From: Chryseobacterium sp. c4a
GTDB taxonomy: Bacteria; Bacteroidota; Bacteroidia; Flavobacteriales; Weeksellaceae
Reading direction: 5' to 3'
Length of the DNA: 64,000 nt
NCBI RefSeq assembly: GCF_009900745.1
Contig: NZ_WXVU01000011.1
Coordinates: 62,001 to 126,000, forward strand
The position numbers and the translations under genes are program-made. Under the pieces are notes generated by a model that worked only from the letters and a program-made list of their open reading frames with translations, searched no databases and had not been told where the DNA came from. This document shows, piece by piece, positions 1-9,638 of the stretch (position 1 is its first letter; each line of letters opens with the position of its first letter).

Positions 1-239
1 AATTAATGTAACATTATTATACACGAAAATACAGAATATCTGATATTTATCCCACATGATTACATGGTCATCCTCTCGCCTTTCATCTCAACAGTTTTTC
101 TCCTTTTCCGTAAAAAATCCTTTATTTAATTTATTCTATTGTAAAAAATTATTAAACCCATATCAATTATGTTTAAATATTTGCTATTTAACATAAAATT
201 ATTCTGATTTATTATTAAGTTTGTTCTCGATCTTATCTT

Positions 240-1727
240 ATGAAAAATATTGATTTCTTAAAAAGAAACCTCATTCCATTTATCATATTCTGCAGCACAC
301 TAAGTAGCTGTACGTCAAAAAATCAGGAAAAAGAAAGTTTCGATTACCCGCTTTTACAGAAAAATGAAGCCCTTCGTCTTGCCGGAAACTACGAACAAGT
401 ATTACACCTTAACCGGGAATATCTTCATACAGCTCAAAAAAATGGCTACACGGATGGGATTGCACTTTGCTATATTAATATATCCAACCTGTCTGTTACT
501 GTAGGAAACTATGAAAAAGGGCTGGCATTTTTAAAAAAAGCAGAAGAGTTACTCAAAGATTCTGATAATAAAGCTCTAAAAGCAAGACTTTTTCAGGAAT
601 ATGGTCAGATGAGTAAAGTAACCAAGCTGTACAACACTGCACTTGGGTATAATGCAAAAGCCCTTTATTATACTCACCAATGCTCTTTGACAGATAAAAA
701 GAAATACAACCTGCAAAAGGTTTTTGCAAACAGAGCCGAATTTCTTTATGATATCAAACAAAATGACTCTGCTCTGATCTATTTCCATAAAGCCATGCAA
801 ATTGACAATACAGACCTCATCAACAGTCTAATTGCAAAGCATCAGCTATACTATACAAAACGAATAGACTCAGCAGAATTTTATATTGAAAGGGCTCTTG
901 CTATCGCTGAACAGAAAAAAGGAATATTGGAATCACAGAAAGGACAGGTGTATCGAGTTGCTGGTGATTATTATAAGATCAAAGAGAAAGATTCTCTATC
1001 CCTACAATATTATCAGAAAGGATTAGCTATTTTCATTCAGACTCATAGGATCTATAATATTCCCTATATATATGAAGCAATGGCAGAAACCTATGGCAAT
1101 CTGGGAGATAAAGAGAAACAAACTGAATTCAAAAATAAATTCATCCATGCAAAAGAGCAGTTGGCCAACATTCAGAATAATACTGTAAATCTGCTTATTG
1201 ACAAATTATTGACTGAAAAAGAAGCTTCTGCACAGACTTTTAAGTTCAATACCCTTATGTTTTCCGGATTACTATTACTTGTGATCGTCTTTGCCGGAAT
1301 CCTGGTTTACAAAAGATTGAAACATACGAAAAGGCGAATCATCAATGAAACTGCTAACTTAAAAGATAGTATCATACGATTGCAGAGTGAAAGTGAAAGC
1401 CTGAACAGCATAATGACTAAAAATAATAATGATCTGATCCTACTTGCTGAAAACAATGACTCTTCTTTTTTAACCCGATTTCAGGAAATATATCCGGATT
1501 TCATTGATGCTTTGCTTACAAGAAATAACGACCTTTCCGCCACAGATTTGTGGCTTTGTGCTATGATCAGGCTTAATTTCAGTTCTAAAGAGATTGCCTC
1601 TATAATGTCTATTGAGCACAAATCTGTTCAGCAAAAAAAATATCGATTAAGAAAAAAACTCAGCATTCCCACTGAAGAGGACTTTCTGGTCTTTTTTCAA
1701 AAACTGGAGAACGATGAAAACCCTTGA
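240..1727 (+). CDS. TPR lipoprotein with C-terminal helix-turn-helix (membrane-anchored regulator)
   Basis: Probable membrane-anchored signalling regulator of a kind common in Bacteroidota. The N-terminus is a lipoprotein signal with lipobox LSSC (Cys24). Residues about 40-320 are helical repeats that read as tetratricopeptide repeats (for example around 'GNYEKGLAFLKKAEELL'). One membrane segment lies near 338-360, followed by a short coiled coil. The last ~65 residues contain a LuxR/GerE-like helix-turn-helix ('LWLCAMIRLNFSSKEIASIM', then 'SVQQKKYRLRKKL'). In this family the repeats sense a ligand or partner outside the inner membrane and the HTH faces the cytoplasm; that topology is inferred. 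The combination of a lipobox and an internal TM is odd but recurs in the family, so the N-terminus may be a plain signal peptide. No target gene is evident; the next gene starts 266 bp downstream. Confidence 0.75.
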   Translation: MKNIDFLKRNLIPFIIFCSTLSSCTSKNQEKESFDYPLLQKNEALRLAGNYEQVLHLNREYLHTAQKNGYTDGIALCYINISNLSVTVGNYEKGLAFLKKAEELLKDSDNKALKARLFQEYGQMSKVTKLYNTALGYNAKALYYTHQCSLTDKKKYNLQKVFANRAEFLYDIKQNDSALIYFHKAMQIDNTDLINSLIAKHQLYYTKRIDSAEFYIERALAIAEQKKGILESQKGQVYRVAGDYYKIKEKDSLSLQYYQKGLAIFIQTHRIYNIPYIYEAMAETYGNLGDKEKQTEFKNKFIHAKEQLANIQNNTVNLLIDKLLTEKEASAQTFKFNTLMFSGLLLLVIVFAGILVYKRLKHTKRRIINETANLKDSIIRLQSESESLNSIMTKNNNDLILLAENNDSSFLTRFQEIYPDFIDALLTRNNDLSATDLWLCAMIRLNFSSKEIASIMSIEHKSVQQKKYRLRKKLSIPTEEDFLVFFQKLENDENP

Positions 1728-1993
1728 TAATAAAATTCTACAATCATCAATATTTGGTTGTAAAATCCACTCCTCTATTCGGATAAAAATACAGCATTAC
1801 CTAGATCTTTATTAATCTTTATCATGATATGTTTTTTATGCTTTCCCGTAAAAACAAAACGTAAAAAGAAGTGTACATTTGAGCCCTAAAATATAAACGA
1901 TGGAGAATTTCCAGTTTTGGAGCGGATATTGTTTATAAAGGAACACCAAATTAGACAACATATAGATTTCAATACGATTTAAGAGAGGCAAAC

Positions 1994-2803
1994 GTGTATT
2001 ATAAAGAAAACAAAAAATATTATTTTAAAATTGATACTGAAAACAGTGAAGGAGTTGAAGTATTTGTGGGACAAAACGCAGGCAATCAACTCAATAAAGA
2101 CATTCTGAATGCAAAGGCAGAAGTTTTAATCATCTCTCCCTATATTGATGAAGTAAAGCTGGATGATCTTATCATGCTGAAAAACAGAAATATTAATGTG
2201 AGATTAGCATTCAGTGATCTTCGCCCAGAACAATATGGTAGTATTTTACGAAAGCTCATTCATCAGAACCGGGTAACAGATGCAAAGAAAAAAGAGAAAA
2301 GGGAAAGTTTAAAAAATCTTTTCTTTTTGTCTTCTATTGTACTGTTTTGTTTGGGAATTTTTGCGATCATTTATTTGGGAATCCATCTGGTGGATGATCT
2401 TACCAATTCCAATAACGTTGTGGCGCTTTTGGTTGCTATTGCTTCCTTATATGGATTCTTCAGATGCTGGGAAAAGAAAACAGAAGTAGAAAAAATGCAG
2501 ATCTACACTTATCATTACTCTGAAAATTTAAATTTTAAATTTATCAGGAATAACCGTTATGACAATAAGTTTCTGCATTCAAAGATTTATATTATTGATC
2601 GCAAAGTTGCTTATCTTGGATCATTGAATTATACTAAGAGTGGATTCACTACTAATTTTGAATCCCGAATCAGAATTACCCAAAGGGAAAAGGTAAACGA
2701 ATTGGTTCGCTTTGTACACGATATTTTTGAAGACCATATGAATCTTAAAAAACATGAACTATTCTATCTTGGAAAGCAGGTCTACAGTGAAGAAATGTAT
2801 TAA
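1994..2803 (+). CDS. Membrane protein with one phospholipase D (HKD) motif
   Basis: Belongs to the phospholipase D-like superfamily. A single HKD motif is visible: His195, Lys197, Asp202, then Gly-Ser (Ser210), Asn212 and Glu223. A first half-domain at residues 20-80 ('AEVLIISPYIDEVKLDDLI') has the PLD beta-strand pattern without its own HKD. Two hydrophobic segments at about 109-131 and 141-157 split the two halves. One HKD motif suggests a dimer, as for Nuc-type PLD proteins; whether it acts on DNA or phospholipid cannot be told. The start is GTG, preceded by the purine-rich AAGAGAGG, which supports this start. The gene stands alone, and a hairpin follows it. Confidence 0.7.
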   Translation: MYYKENKKYYFKIDTENSEGVEVFVGQNAGNQLNKDILNAKAEVLIISPYIDEVKLDDLIMLKNRNINVRLAFSDLRPEQYGSILRKLIHQNRVTDAKKKEKRESLKNLFFLSSIVLFCLGIFAIIYLGIHLVDDLTNSNNVVALLVAIASLYGFFRCWEKKTEVEKMQIYTYHYSENLNFKFIRNNRYDNKFLHSKIYIIDRKVAYLGSLNYTKSGFTTNFESRIRITQREKVNELVRFVHDIFEDHMNLKKHELFYLGKQVYSEEMY

Positions 2804-2876
2804 TTTCTGTCCATAAAGACACAAATACTTCTGTAAAGCCTCTTACCAATACTTCCAGTCATTGATGACATTCTAT

Positions 2877-2912
2877 AAAAAACAATGCCCTCCATAAGAG
2901 GGCACTGTTTTT
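2877..2912. terminator. Bidirectional terminator hairpin
   Basis: TGCCCTC and GAGGGCA pair around the loop CATAA, flanked by A-rich and T-rich tracts. It lies between two convergent genes and would serve both. Confidence 0.75.
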
Positions 2913-2928
2913 GAAAATGAAATATGGA

Positions 2929-5900
2929 TTAATTTTTAATCAACTTGCCTTGCAACGAGGTTTCTCCCGCTTGTACAATGACAATATAAGTACTCTGCAA
3001 CCAGTGAGAAATATCTACATTTACCTCTCCTGAAGCTGCTTTTAGTTCCTTATGGAATTTAACATTACCCATGGTATCAAAAACCTTGATCTGTGTCGCC
3101 AGTAATTTCTCATTACCGGTATTGTATGACACTTTTACAATCTCCTTCGCAGGATTCGGCATCAATTTCAGTGATGAAGCCGTAGTAAGACTTGGTGTTT
3201 TAGCCGCTGAAGCAATAGACTTGCCTTTAATTTCAGGCTCAACAACAAACTTACAATCACCCTGACCCATGAATAAGATCGCATCACTTCCGCCAGGGAA
3301 GTTTGAATTTGGATAGAATGCCAACGGATTCGCATTCATATCGTATGTTCCTCCTGCCGGAATCGTAATCATAGATGGAAAATAAGTTCCATATCCGTTA
3401 ACGCTTGAAATTGTAAGCATTATCGGCTGGCTTCCCGCATTATATAAGGTTCCGTGAACATTATAATGATCGCCATCCCATTTGAATGCTGTGATATTAG
3501 CATCAACTTGACATTGAGTTTCTACACCACATTTTTTACCAGGATAATAGTTCAGTGCTCCTGAATAATATTCACAATGAAGTCCAGGTGCATTCTGATC
3601 AATTCTTAATTGATAGCTTCCGGATGCATCAACATAGTAGAATGGATAGATAACGTCATTCACTCCACTTTGTAAATTAACTCCAAATCTCTCCCATTGG
3701 TGATAATCGAAGTTCCCTTTTGGTCCTAAGACATAACGATCTTTTTCTCTACAGAAATCATAACAGCCTGTAGGGAATACCCACATCAGACTTTCTATGC
3801 TCAACGGTACATCTTTCTGGCCAAACACTTTACAACCGCTTGGAGCTGTATAAATTACTCTATATACCCCTCCTTCTTCTACGGTAATTGATTGTCCACT
3901 CATTCCGTTACTCCAGTTGTATTCTCCATTAGTCGGCCCTGATGCTGTTAACTTAACTCTATAAGGCTGGCAGCTCACCTGAGTAGCTGTAATGACAGGT
4001 GCTGCTGGAGGATTACTCACTGTAACCACAAATTCTTTAGATCCGGCACAATCTGTAGTTCCCGGTATACGAGCTTCCAACCTAAAGGTATAAGTACCTG
4101 CAGGTAACCCGCTTGTAGTGTAAATAATCGGGTGAGTAGCAGACCAGCCCGTTGTCACTGGAACGGCATCTCTTAGCCATCTATATTCCAGCGTATTATC
4201 ACCTACAATACCTCTAAGCGTTATTGAGCCATTAGAACAAACATTTGATTGTCCTGAAATATTCACGTATGGTGGTTTCTTAAATGCTACACCTACTGAT
4301 TTAACACTCATATCAAAATTCATACATCCATTTGCGGATATCAGTACAGGCCAATAATTTCCTGTTTCTGTAGGAATGTAATTTATTGAATTAGATACTC
4401 CAGATGCTACTGAATTACCATTCATCCACATATAACCTGACGGCGCAGTGCCCGACGGAACAAATGAAATTACCGGAGAAGCTCCTTCACATGCTACTAC
4501 ACTTAAAGGAGTAAGCGATCCAGTAAGATTAGCTTCATTGATCGTAATAGAACGAACAGCAGAGTTATATACACATCCTTGCGGTGTTGTCACTTGTAAG
4601 CTCACAGACTTTAATCCGGCAGTATTGAATGTAACAGTAGTGCCTGATTGTGAAGTCACGAAAGATGTTCCGTCAAAATTCCAGGTATAAATATTTCCAG
4701 GAGTATATGATCCCGCGGAAAGACTCACTCCACTTCCTTTACATGCTGTATTCGGTAGTGTAAAATTCATATCCGGAACTGGTGCTAATGTAACTGTTTT
4801 CGTCATTACACATTCAGGATATCCAAGTGTTGGTGCAGACACCCTCATTGTAAAGGTGTAAGTACCCGGTGCCAAATTGTTGTAATTAGCAGTCTGACCA
4901 ATCTGATCAGGGTATCCAGGCAAACTAAATTTATACACAACAGCATTGGTATTGGCACCAAGATCAAATACTGTAGAAGTATTGTATAAAGTAACATTAT
5001 ATCCATTGCCGTTACAAGTCTGGGCAACATTAAACTTAGGTTCATAATGTTTTTTAACTTCTACACTTGCAGAATACCAACATGTACCATATCTTACTCG
5101 AAGGGAAACAATATGTGCTCCTGCTAGATTGGTCTGGAAGGTAGCTGAAGGCAGTCCTTGAGGACTCACCAAAGTAAGCACCCCGTTAGAAACCCATTGG
5201 ATCTCATCCGGTGAAGTGGTAAAATTCACGTTACTTACAGTAATTGTGTTGCAACCTGTCCATTTCGGAACGAAAGAAAATGGTGGTGGCGATGGACAAT
5301 TACCTGTAGATGGGCATGAATTTGTTACATGAATTTCCTGTGAATATACAACACAGCCATTTTGATCGGTTGCTCTTACCTGATAAGTACCTGCAACCCC
5401 CATTCCTGATAAAGTATATGAGTGGGTATTATTACCGATAGGCGCTCCATCTTTGAACCACTGCCAACCTGTAGTATTCGTAAGTCCTGTAGAGCTATTA
5501 GCCGTAAGCGTATAAGGCTGCATAGGATAATCTCCACAAACTTCAAGATTGTATACTGGTGAAATAGTAATAATGGTCTCCGGAAGAATAATGAAACTTG
5601 CGCTTGCTTTAGGTTTATAAGCACATCCATTAGTTCCGCTATACGTTACAGTAACTATCTGAGAAACATTACCCCCCGTATTATTCTGAATATATCCGTT
5701 ATTTGGGAAATCATAAACTCCAGACGGATTGAACCCTGTCGTGTAAGTAGATCCATTCGCAAAAGTAAATGTTACATTTGTTGCAGAGGTAATAATACCC
5801 TGGTTAACCGTAAAGTGTAAATTCGAACCTAAACAAATATTTCCAACATTTGTAAAGTTTATTACCGGAAGTTGTAACTTACTTATTGGCATGGTCACTA

Positions 5901-7845
5901 TTTTTTCTTTTCCACATACTACAACTCTTAATTTAAGATTTGTTGTATATATATTATTAGCAACCTCATTGATGTTTACGGTAACATTTTGGGAATCTTT
6001 CCCATTGATAAAGCTTCCGAAATTAGGATTTTCAAAGCTCCATTCTATAATATCCGGAACAATATTTCCCAGGTTCGCTTTAAACATCTGAGTACTGCTC
6101 GGGCAGAAAGGCCCTGGATTCGGAATGATAGAAATAGTATTAAGATCTATAGGTGTCACTGTTTTAGATACAGCTTTGGATACACAACCTGCCGGGCTTA
6201 ACAATTTATTAGCAACGGAAACAACATACGAAGAAGCTCCCGGGTTAAATATAATAGTCACAGAATCCCCTGTATTACCTCCTTGAATAGTACCATTCGT
6301 AACACTCCATACAGGAACTACTCCTCCTATCATGGTAATGGTTGAGTAAACATAAGGTCTTCCCGGGCATATCACTGATTCTCCCATTATAGTAGGTTTC
6401 GGAGGTTTCGGCATAGGTACCACCTTAACGAATATTGCGTTACTCTCACAAGCTCCGCCTTCTTTAATTGCCGTAATCATATAGCTTCCTGCCGTTAAAA
6501 AAGGATAATCAAGAGGTATAGTGGTTGCTTGTGGCGAAGTATATACTAAATTACCGTTTAAAGTAATGTTCCAAATAACAGGGACATTGGGAGAAGCGAT
6601 AAAGGTCTGAGGAGTTCCTATACAGATTTCCTCTTGTCCGCCTGATATTGTTACAGGTGCTTCCACTACAATCGTTTTTTCTGCATACCCTTTACATTTC
6701 AATAAAGTATTAGTGTATTCAACAGTCAATGTATACGTACCAGGTACAGTTCCTGTGAAAAGAACTTCATTCCTTTGTTGATTGTACGTCAACATTCCAG
6801 ATGCAGGGCCTATTACATCCCATTTTTCAATTTTTGTAGTTGGCCATTGTGGGATAGAATACTTATATTGTTTTCCTAAACATACTATTGGCTCACCTTT
6901 AATGGATCCTTTTTTCAAAATCACCGGAATCTTAACAGTCGTCCACTCTGGGCAACCACATTCAGACTTATACATTACATAGCCGAAACCATCTTCAGGA
7001 TCTACATTATCCCATTTTACCTCGATTTCATTTTCGCCGGTAACAGACCATGATCCTCCAATGACTTTCCAATCTCCTTTGCATGCATTCTGAACACTGT
7101 ATTTTGCAATGCTTCCTTCACATACTACAGACGCACAGTTGATCTGGATAGGAGGAGCCTCCATTACTTCTAATTTTCGATAAGTTGTTTCCGAACACCC
7201 ACACTTGTTAGTTACCGTTAATGCAACGGTCATTCCGCCTCCTTGAGTATAGGTATGAGAAGGTTCAAAAGCTGTGGACGTTGTTCCATCTCCAAAATCC
7301 CAAAAATAGTTGACAATATCCGTCCCGCCATTCGCATGAGAAAAATTCTTAAAATGAACCTCTGTATTTTTACATACTCTGTCTTTGAGATTTACCATTT
7401 CAAATGATGCGGAAGGTTTATGTATTTTCTCAATGCAGATGTTTTGGACTTCCATTGTTCCATTAGTAAATGTTACAAGTGCCTGTAAGGAGCCTGATCC
7501 AGCAGTTCCCCATACAATGGTAGCCTCAAGATTGGCTCCCCCTGAAGTGCTCTGTACGTTCCCTCCGGTAGATGTCCAGGCAACAAAAGAAATATTCGAC
7601 CCGTGAGCCGTATATTTTACGGTACTGCCCTCACAGACACGAACACATTTTCCGGAGTCGATATCTGCCGCTGCAAATGAATCGGTACCCGGCCCTTTTT
7701 CGCCACGGTATATCTGACATCCCACTTGGGAATCCCAGGTAATATTGGTTAATGATTGTGCTTGCAGCCCCCAAGGTACAAGGAGCCAACATAGTAGAAG
7801 CCATCTGAAGATGTGCTGCCTACTAAAGTAAGTAGTGTTTTTCAT
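2929..7845 (-). CDS. Giant secreted PKD/Ig-like protein with type IX secretion signal
   Basis: A surface or secreted adhesin-like protein of 1638 residues from the chosen start. The start is the ATG at 7845, which gives a clean signal peptide ('FRWLLLCWLLVPWGLQAQ'); a longer reading frame extends to 7935. The body is a chain of beta-sandwich repeats. One clear PKD domain carries 'YFWDFGDGTT', and many later modules have the gliding-motility/SprB-like pattern 'C.GS...' with 'VTN'. Cysteines are unusually frequent, about two per module, suggesting disulfides outside the cell. The last ~75 residues are a type A T9SS sorting domain: 'LMPNPAKEIVKVSY', then 'VFDTMGNVKF', ending 'LQGKLIKN'. Family knowledge says such proteins pass the outer membrane by T9SS and are cleaved and anchored. 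The ligand is unknown. It is divergent from the Omp85-like gene. Confidence 0.85.
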   Translation of the reverse strand: MKNTTYFSRQHIFRWLLLCWLLVPWGLQAQSLTNITWDSQVGCQIYRGEKGPGTDSFAAADIDSGKCVRVCEGSTVKYTAHGSNISFVAWTSTGGNVQSTSGGANLEATIVWGTAGSGSLQALVTFTNGTMEVQNICIEKIHKPSASFEMVNLKDRVCKNTEVHFKNFSHANGGTDIVNYFWDFGDGTTSTAFEPSHTYTQGGGMTVALTVTNKCGCSETTYRKLEVMEAPPIQINCASVVCEGSIAKYSVQNACKGDWKVIGGSWSVTGENEIEVKWDNVDPEDGFGYVMYKSECGCPEWTTVKIPVILKKGSIKGEPIVCLGKQYKYSIPQWPTTKIEKWDVIGPASGMLTYNQQRNEVLFTGTVPGTYTLTVEYTNTLLKCKGYAEKTIVVEAPVTISGGQEEICIGTPQTFIASPNVPVIWNITLNGNLVYTSPQATTIPLDYPFLTAGSYMITAIKEGGACESNAIFVKVVPMPKPPKPTIMGESVICPGRPYVYSTITMIGGVVPVWSVTNGTIQGGNTGDSVTIIFNPGASSYVVSVANKLLSPAGCVSKAVSKTVTPIDLNTISIIPNPGPFCPSSTQMFKANLGNIVPDIIEWSFENPNFGSFINGKDSQNVTVNINEVANNIYTTNLKLRVVVCGKEKIVTMPISKLQLPVINFTNVGNICLGSNLHFTVNQGIITSATNVTFTFANGSTYTTGFNPSGVYDFPNNGYIQNNTGGNVSQIVTVTYSGTNGCAYKPKASASFIILPETIITISPVYNLEVCGDYPMQPYTLTANSSTGLTNTTGWQWFKDGAPIGNNTHSYTLSGMGVAGTYQVRATDQNGCVVYSQEIHVTNSCPSTGNCPSPPPFSFVPKWTGCNTITVSNVNFTTSPDEIQWVSNGVLTLVSPQGLPSATFQTNLAGAHIVSLRVRYGTCWYSASVEVKKHYEPKFNVAQTCNGNGYNVTLYNTSTVFDLGANTNAVVYKFSLPGYPDQIGQTANYNNLAPGTYTFTMRVSAPTLGYPECVMTKTVTLAPVPDMNFTLPNTACKGSGVSLSAGSYTPGNIYTWNFDGTSFVTSQSGTTVTFNTAGLKSVSLQVTTPQGCVYNSAVRSITINEANLTGSLTPLSVVACEGASPVISFVPSGTAPSGYMWMNGNSVASGVSNSINYIPTETGNYWPVLISANGCMNFDMSVKSVGVAFKKPPYVNISGQSNVCSNGSITLRGIVGDNTLEYRWLRDAVPVTTGWSATHPIIYTTSGLPAGTYTFRLEARIPGTTDCAGSKEFVVTVSNPPAAPVITATQVSCQPYRVKLTASGPTNGEYNWSNGMSGQSITVEEGGVYRVIYTAPSGCKVFGQKDVPLSIESLMWVFPTGCYDFCREKDRYVLGPKGNFDYHQWERFGVNLQSGVNDVIYPFYYVDASGSYQLRIDQNAPGLHCEYYSGALNYYPGKKCGVETQCQVDANITAFKWDGDHYNVHGTLYNAGSQPIMLTISSVNGYGTYFPSMITIPAGGTYDMNANPLAFYPNSNFPGGSDAILFMGQGDCKFVVEPEIKGKSIASAAKTPSLTTASSLKLMPNPAKEIVKVSYNTGNEKLLATQIKVFDTMGNVKFHKELKAASGEVNVDISHWLQSTYIVIVQAGETSLQGKLIKN

Positions 7846-8273
7846 GGTTATTAAAAATGTATTAATTTTCATTTGGAAATTAATAAAAATTTTAACACTA
7901 AAATCATTTATAAGTGAAAAATACAATAATATCAAACATTAAATATCAACAAAACACCATCATTACTGACTAAATCACAATTAATACACCCGAAAAACAT
8001 TTATAAAAAAGTAAATTTTTATCCTTTTAACGTGATAAAAAGAGAATTTTTTACTACACAAATACTTATTTTAAAGAAAAAAATTAACACAAAACAACAG
8101 TCAATTATCTCATTTTTTATTTTTTAATAATATTTTAAACCCAAAATGTTCTTTATTAATATTAATCATAGCATATTTGAATAACAGCCGGAATCACTCC
8201 ACACAATACCCCGGCTACCCGATTATATTGAATAAGAATTTACTTGTATTATTGTTATTACAAATTCACAACC
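7846..8273. other. AT-rich divergent intergenic region
   Basis: About 430 bp between two divergent genes. It is very AT-rich and should contain both promoters, but I could not place a convincing TAnnTTTG element. Short reading frames here have no recognisable content. Confidence 0.5.
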
Positions 8274-9506
8274 ATGAAAAGAATTTTCACCTACCTCCTG
8301 TTTATTCTCTTTTCTCTTCCTTTCCAGGCCCAGAGCAACCAGCCTCAGGCTTTATCCGACACCCTGAGTAGACCCAAAACACCCCAAAAAGATATCGTAG
8401 ACATCCTTCATCAAATTCTTCATAAAAAAAGCAATGGAGATACCATACGCGCTGAGAAGAAATTCAACTGGTCGATGATCCCAGCTGTCGGATATACTCT
8501 ACAGACAGGGTTTGCAGGTGTTATAAGTGGTAACATTGGTTTTTATCAGCAAAGATCCAAAGGCCAGAAAATCTCCAACATTTCCACCAGCTATACCTAT
8601 TCTCAGTACAAACAAACAATCTTCCCTCTATACGCCAATATCTGGACAAAGGGAAACAAAATCAATTTTGTCAGTGATTTTAAATACCTCAATTACCCCT
8701 CAGAAGTATATGGACTGGGAGGAAAAAGAATTTCAATAGAAGCAAACTCCAATACAGCTTATACCGTTAACTTTAAATACATAAAACTGCATCAATCCGT
8801 CATGTTTAATATTTTAAAAGATTTTTACATAGGGGGAGGAATCTATTATGATCAGTTTTGGAATATCAAAGTCACAGATTCACTGGGAACAAAAATAAGT
8901 CATCTTCTCTCCCGGGATTTAAAAACATCCGAGAGAGCATCAGGACTCGCTATAAAAGCTCTATACGACAACAGAATCAATCAAATCAACCCTCAAAACG
9001 GAGGATATATAAGCATTACTTACCGTCCCAATTTCACTTTCATGGGAAGCCAGTCCAATTGGTCTTCACTTCAAATAGATGCAAGAAAATATGTTCACTT
9101 TCCAGCTAATTCAAAAAACATTCTTGCATTTTGGGGATTTGCCTGGTTGACAACAAGTAAAACAACCCCACCCTACCTTATGCTCCCCAGTACAGGATGG
9201 GATGACCAGAACAACACAGGAAGAGGCTACATACAAAGCAGATTTCGTGGAAAAAACATGTACTATTATGAAAATGAATATCGTTTTGGGATTACCAGAA
9301 ACGGATTGTTAGGAGGAGTCGTTTTTGCAAATGTTCAATCTTTCTCTGCAGACCTTTCCAATGAGTATAAAAAACTTCTCTTTGGATACGGAGTTGGATT
9401 ACGCATCAAACTCAACAAGCACAGCAACACCAACCTATGTATAGATTACGGTTTTGGCCAGAATAATTCACATGGCTTTTTCGCTAATATTGGAGAAGTA
9501 TTTTAA
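8274..9506 (+). CDS. Omp85/BamA-TamA-like outer membrane barrel protein
   Basis: Outer membrane beta-barrel of the bacterial surface antigen (Omp85) superfamily, 410 residues. The start is the ATG at 8274, giving the signal peptide 'MKRIFTYLLFILFSLPFQAQ'. No POTRA domain is visible: after a ~50-residue linker, alternating amphipathic beta strands begin at about residue 65. Late motifs typical of the family are present, including 'GRGYIQSRFRGKNMYYYENE' followed by 'YRFGITRNGLLGGVVF'. Short Omp85 proteins without POTRA domains are common in Bacteroidota and are of unknown function. Partners are not evident. Confidence 0.75.
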   Translation: MKRIFTYLLFILFSLPFQAQSNQPQALSDTLSRPKTPQKDIVDILHQILHKKSNGDTIRAEKKFNWSMIPAVGYTLQTGFAGVISGNIGFYQQRSKGQKISNISTSYTYSQYKQTIFPLYANIWTKGNKINFVSDFKYLNYPSEVYGLGGKRISIEANSNTAYTVNFKYIKLHQSVMFNILKDFYIGGGIYYDQFWNIKVTDSLGTKISHLLSRDLKTSERASGLAIKALYDNRINQINPQNGGYISITYRPNFTFMGSQSNWSSLQIDARKYVHFPANSKNILAFWGFAWLTTSKTTPPYLMLPSTGWDDQNNTGRGYIQSRFRGKNMYYYENEYRFGITRNGLLGGVVFANVQSFSADLSNEYKKLLFGYGVGLRIKLNKHSNTNLCIDYGFGQNNSHGFFANIGEVF

Positions 9507-9638
9507 CTGATGATCACATTAAAAAAAATATCAACAAAGATAAAACATCCGCCTTACCTAAGGATAAAAGCCTCAAACTATCCTTCTTATTAAGTAAAAA
9601 AGAACTTATTTTGCGTTAGAAAACAATTAACAGGTACA

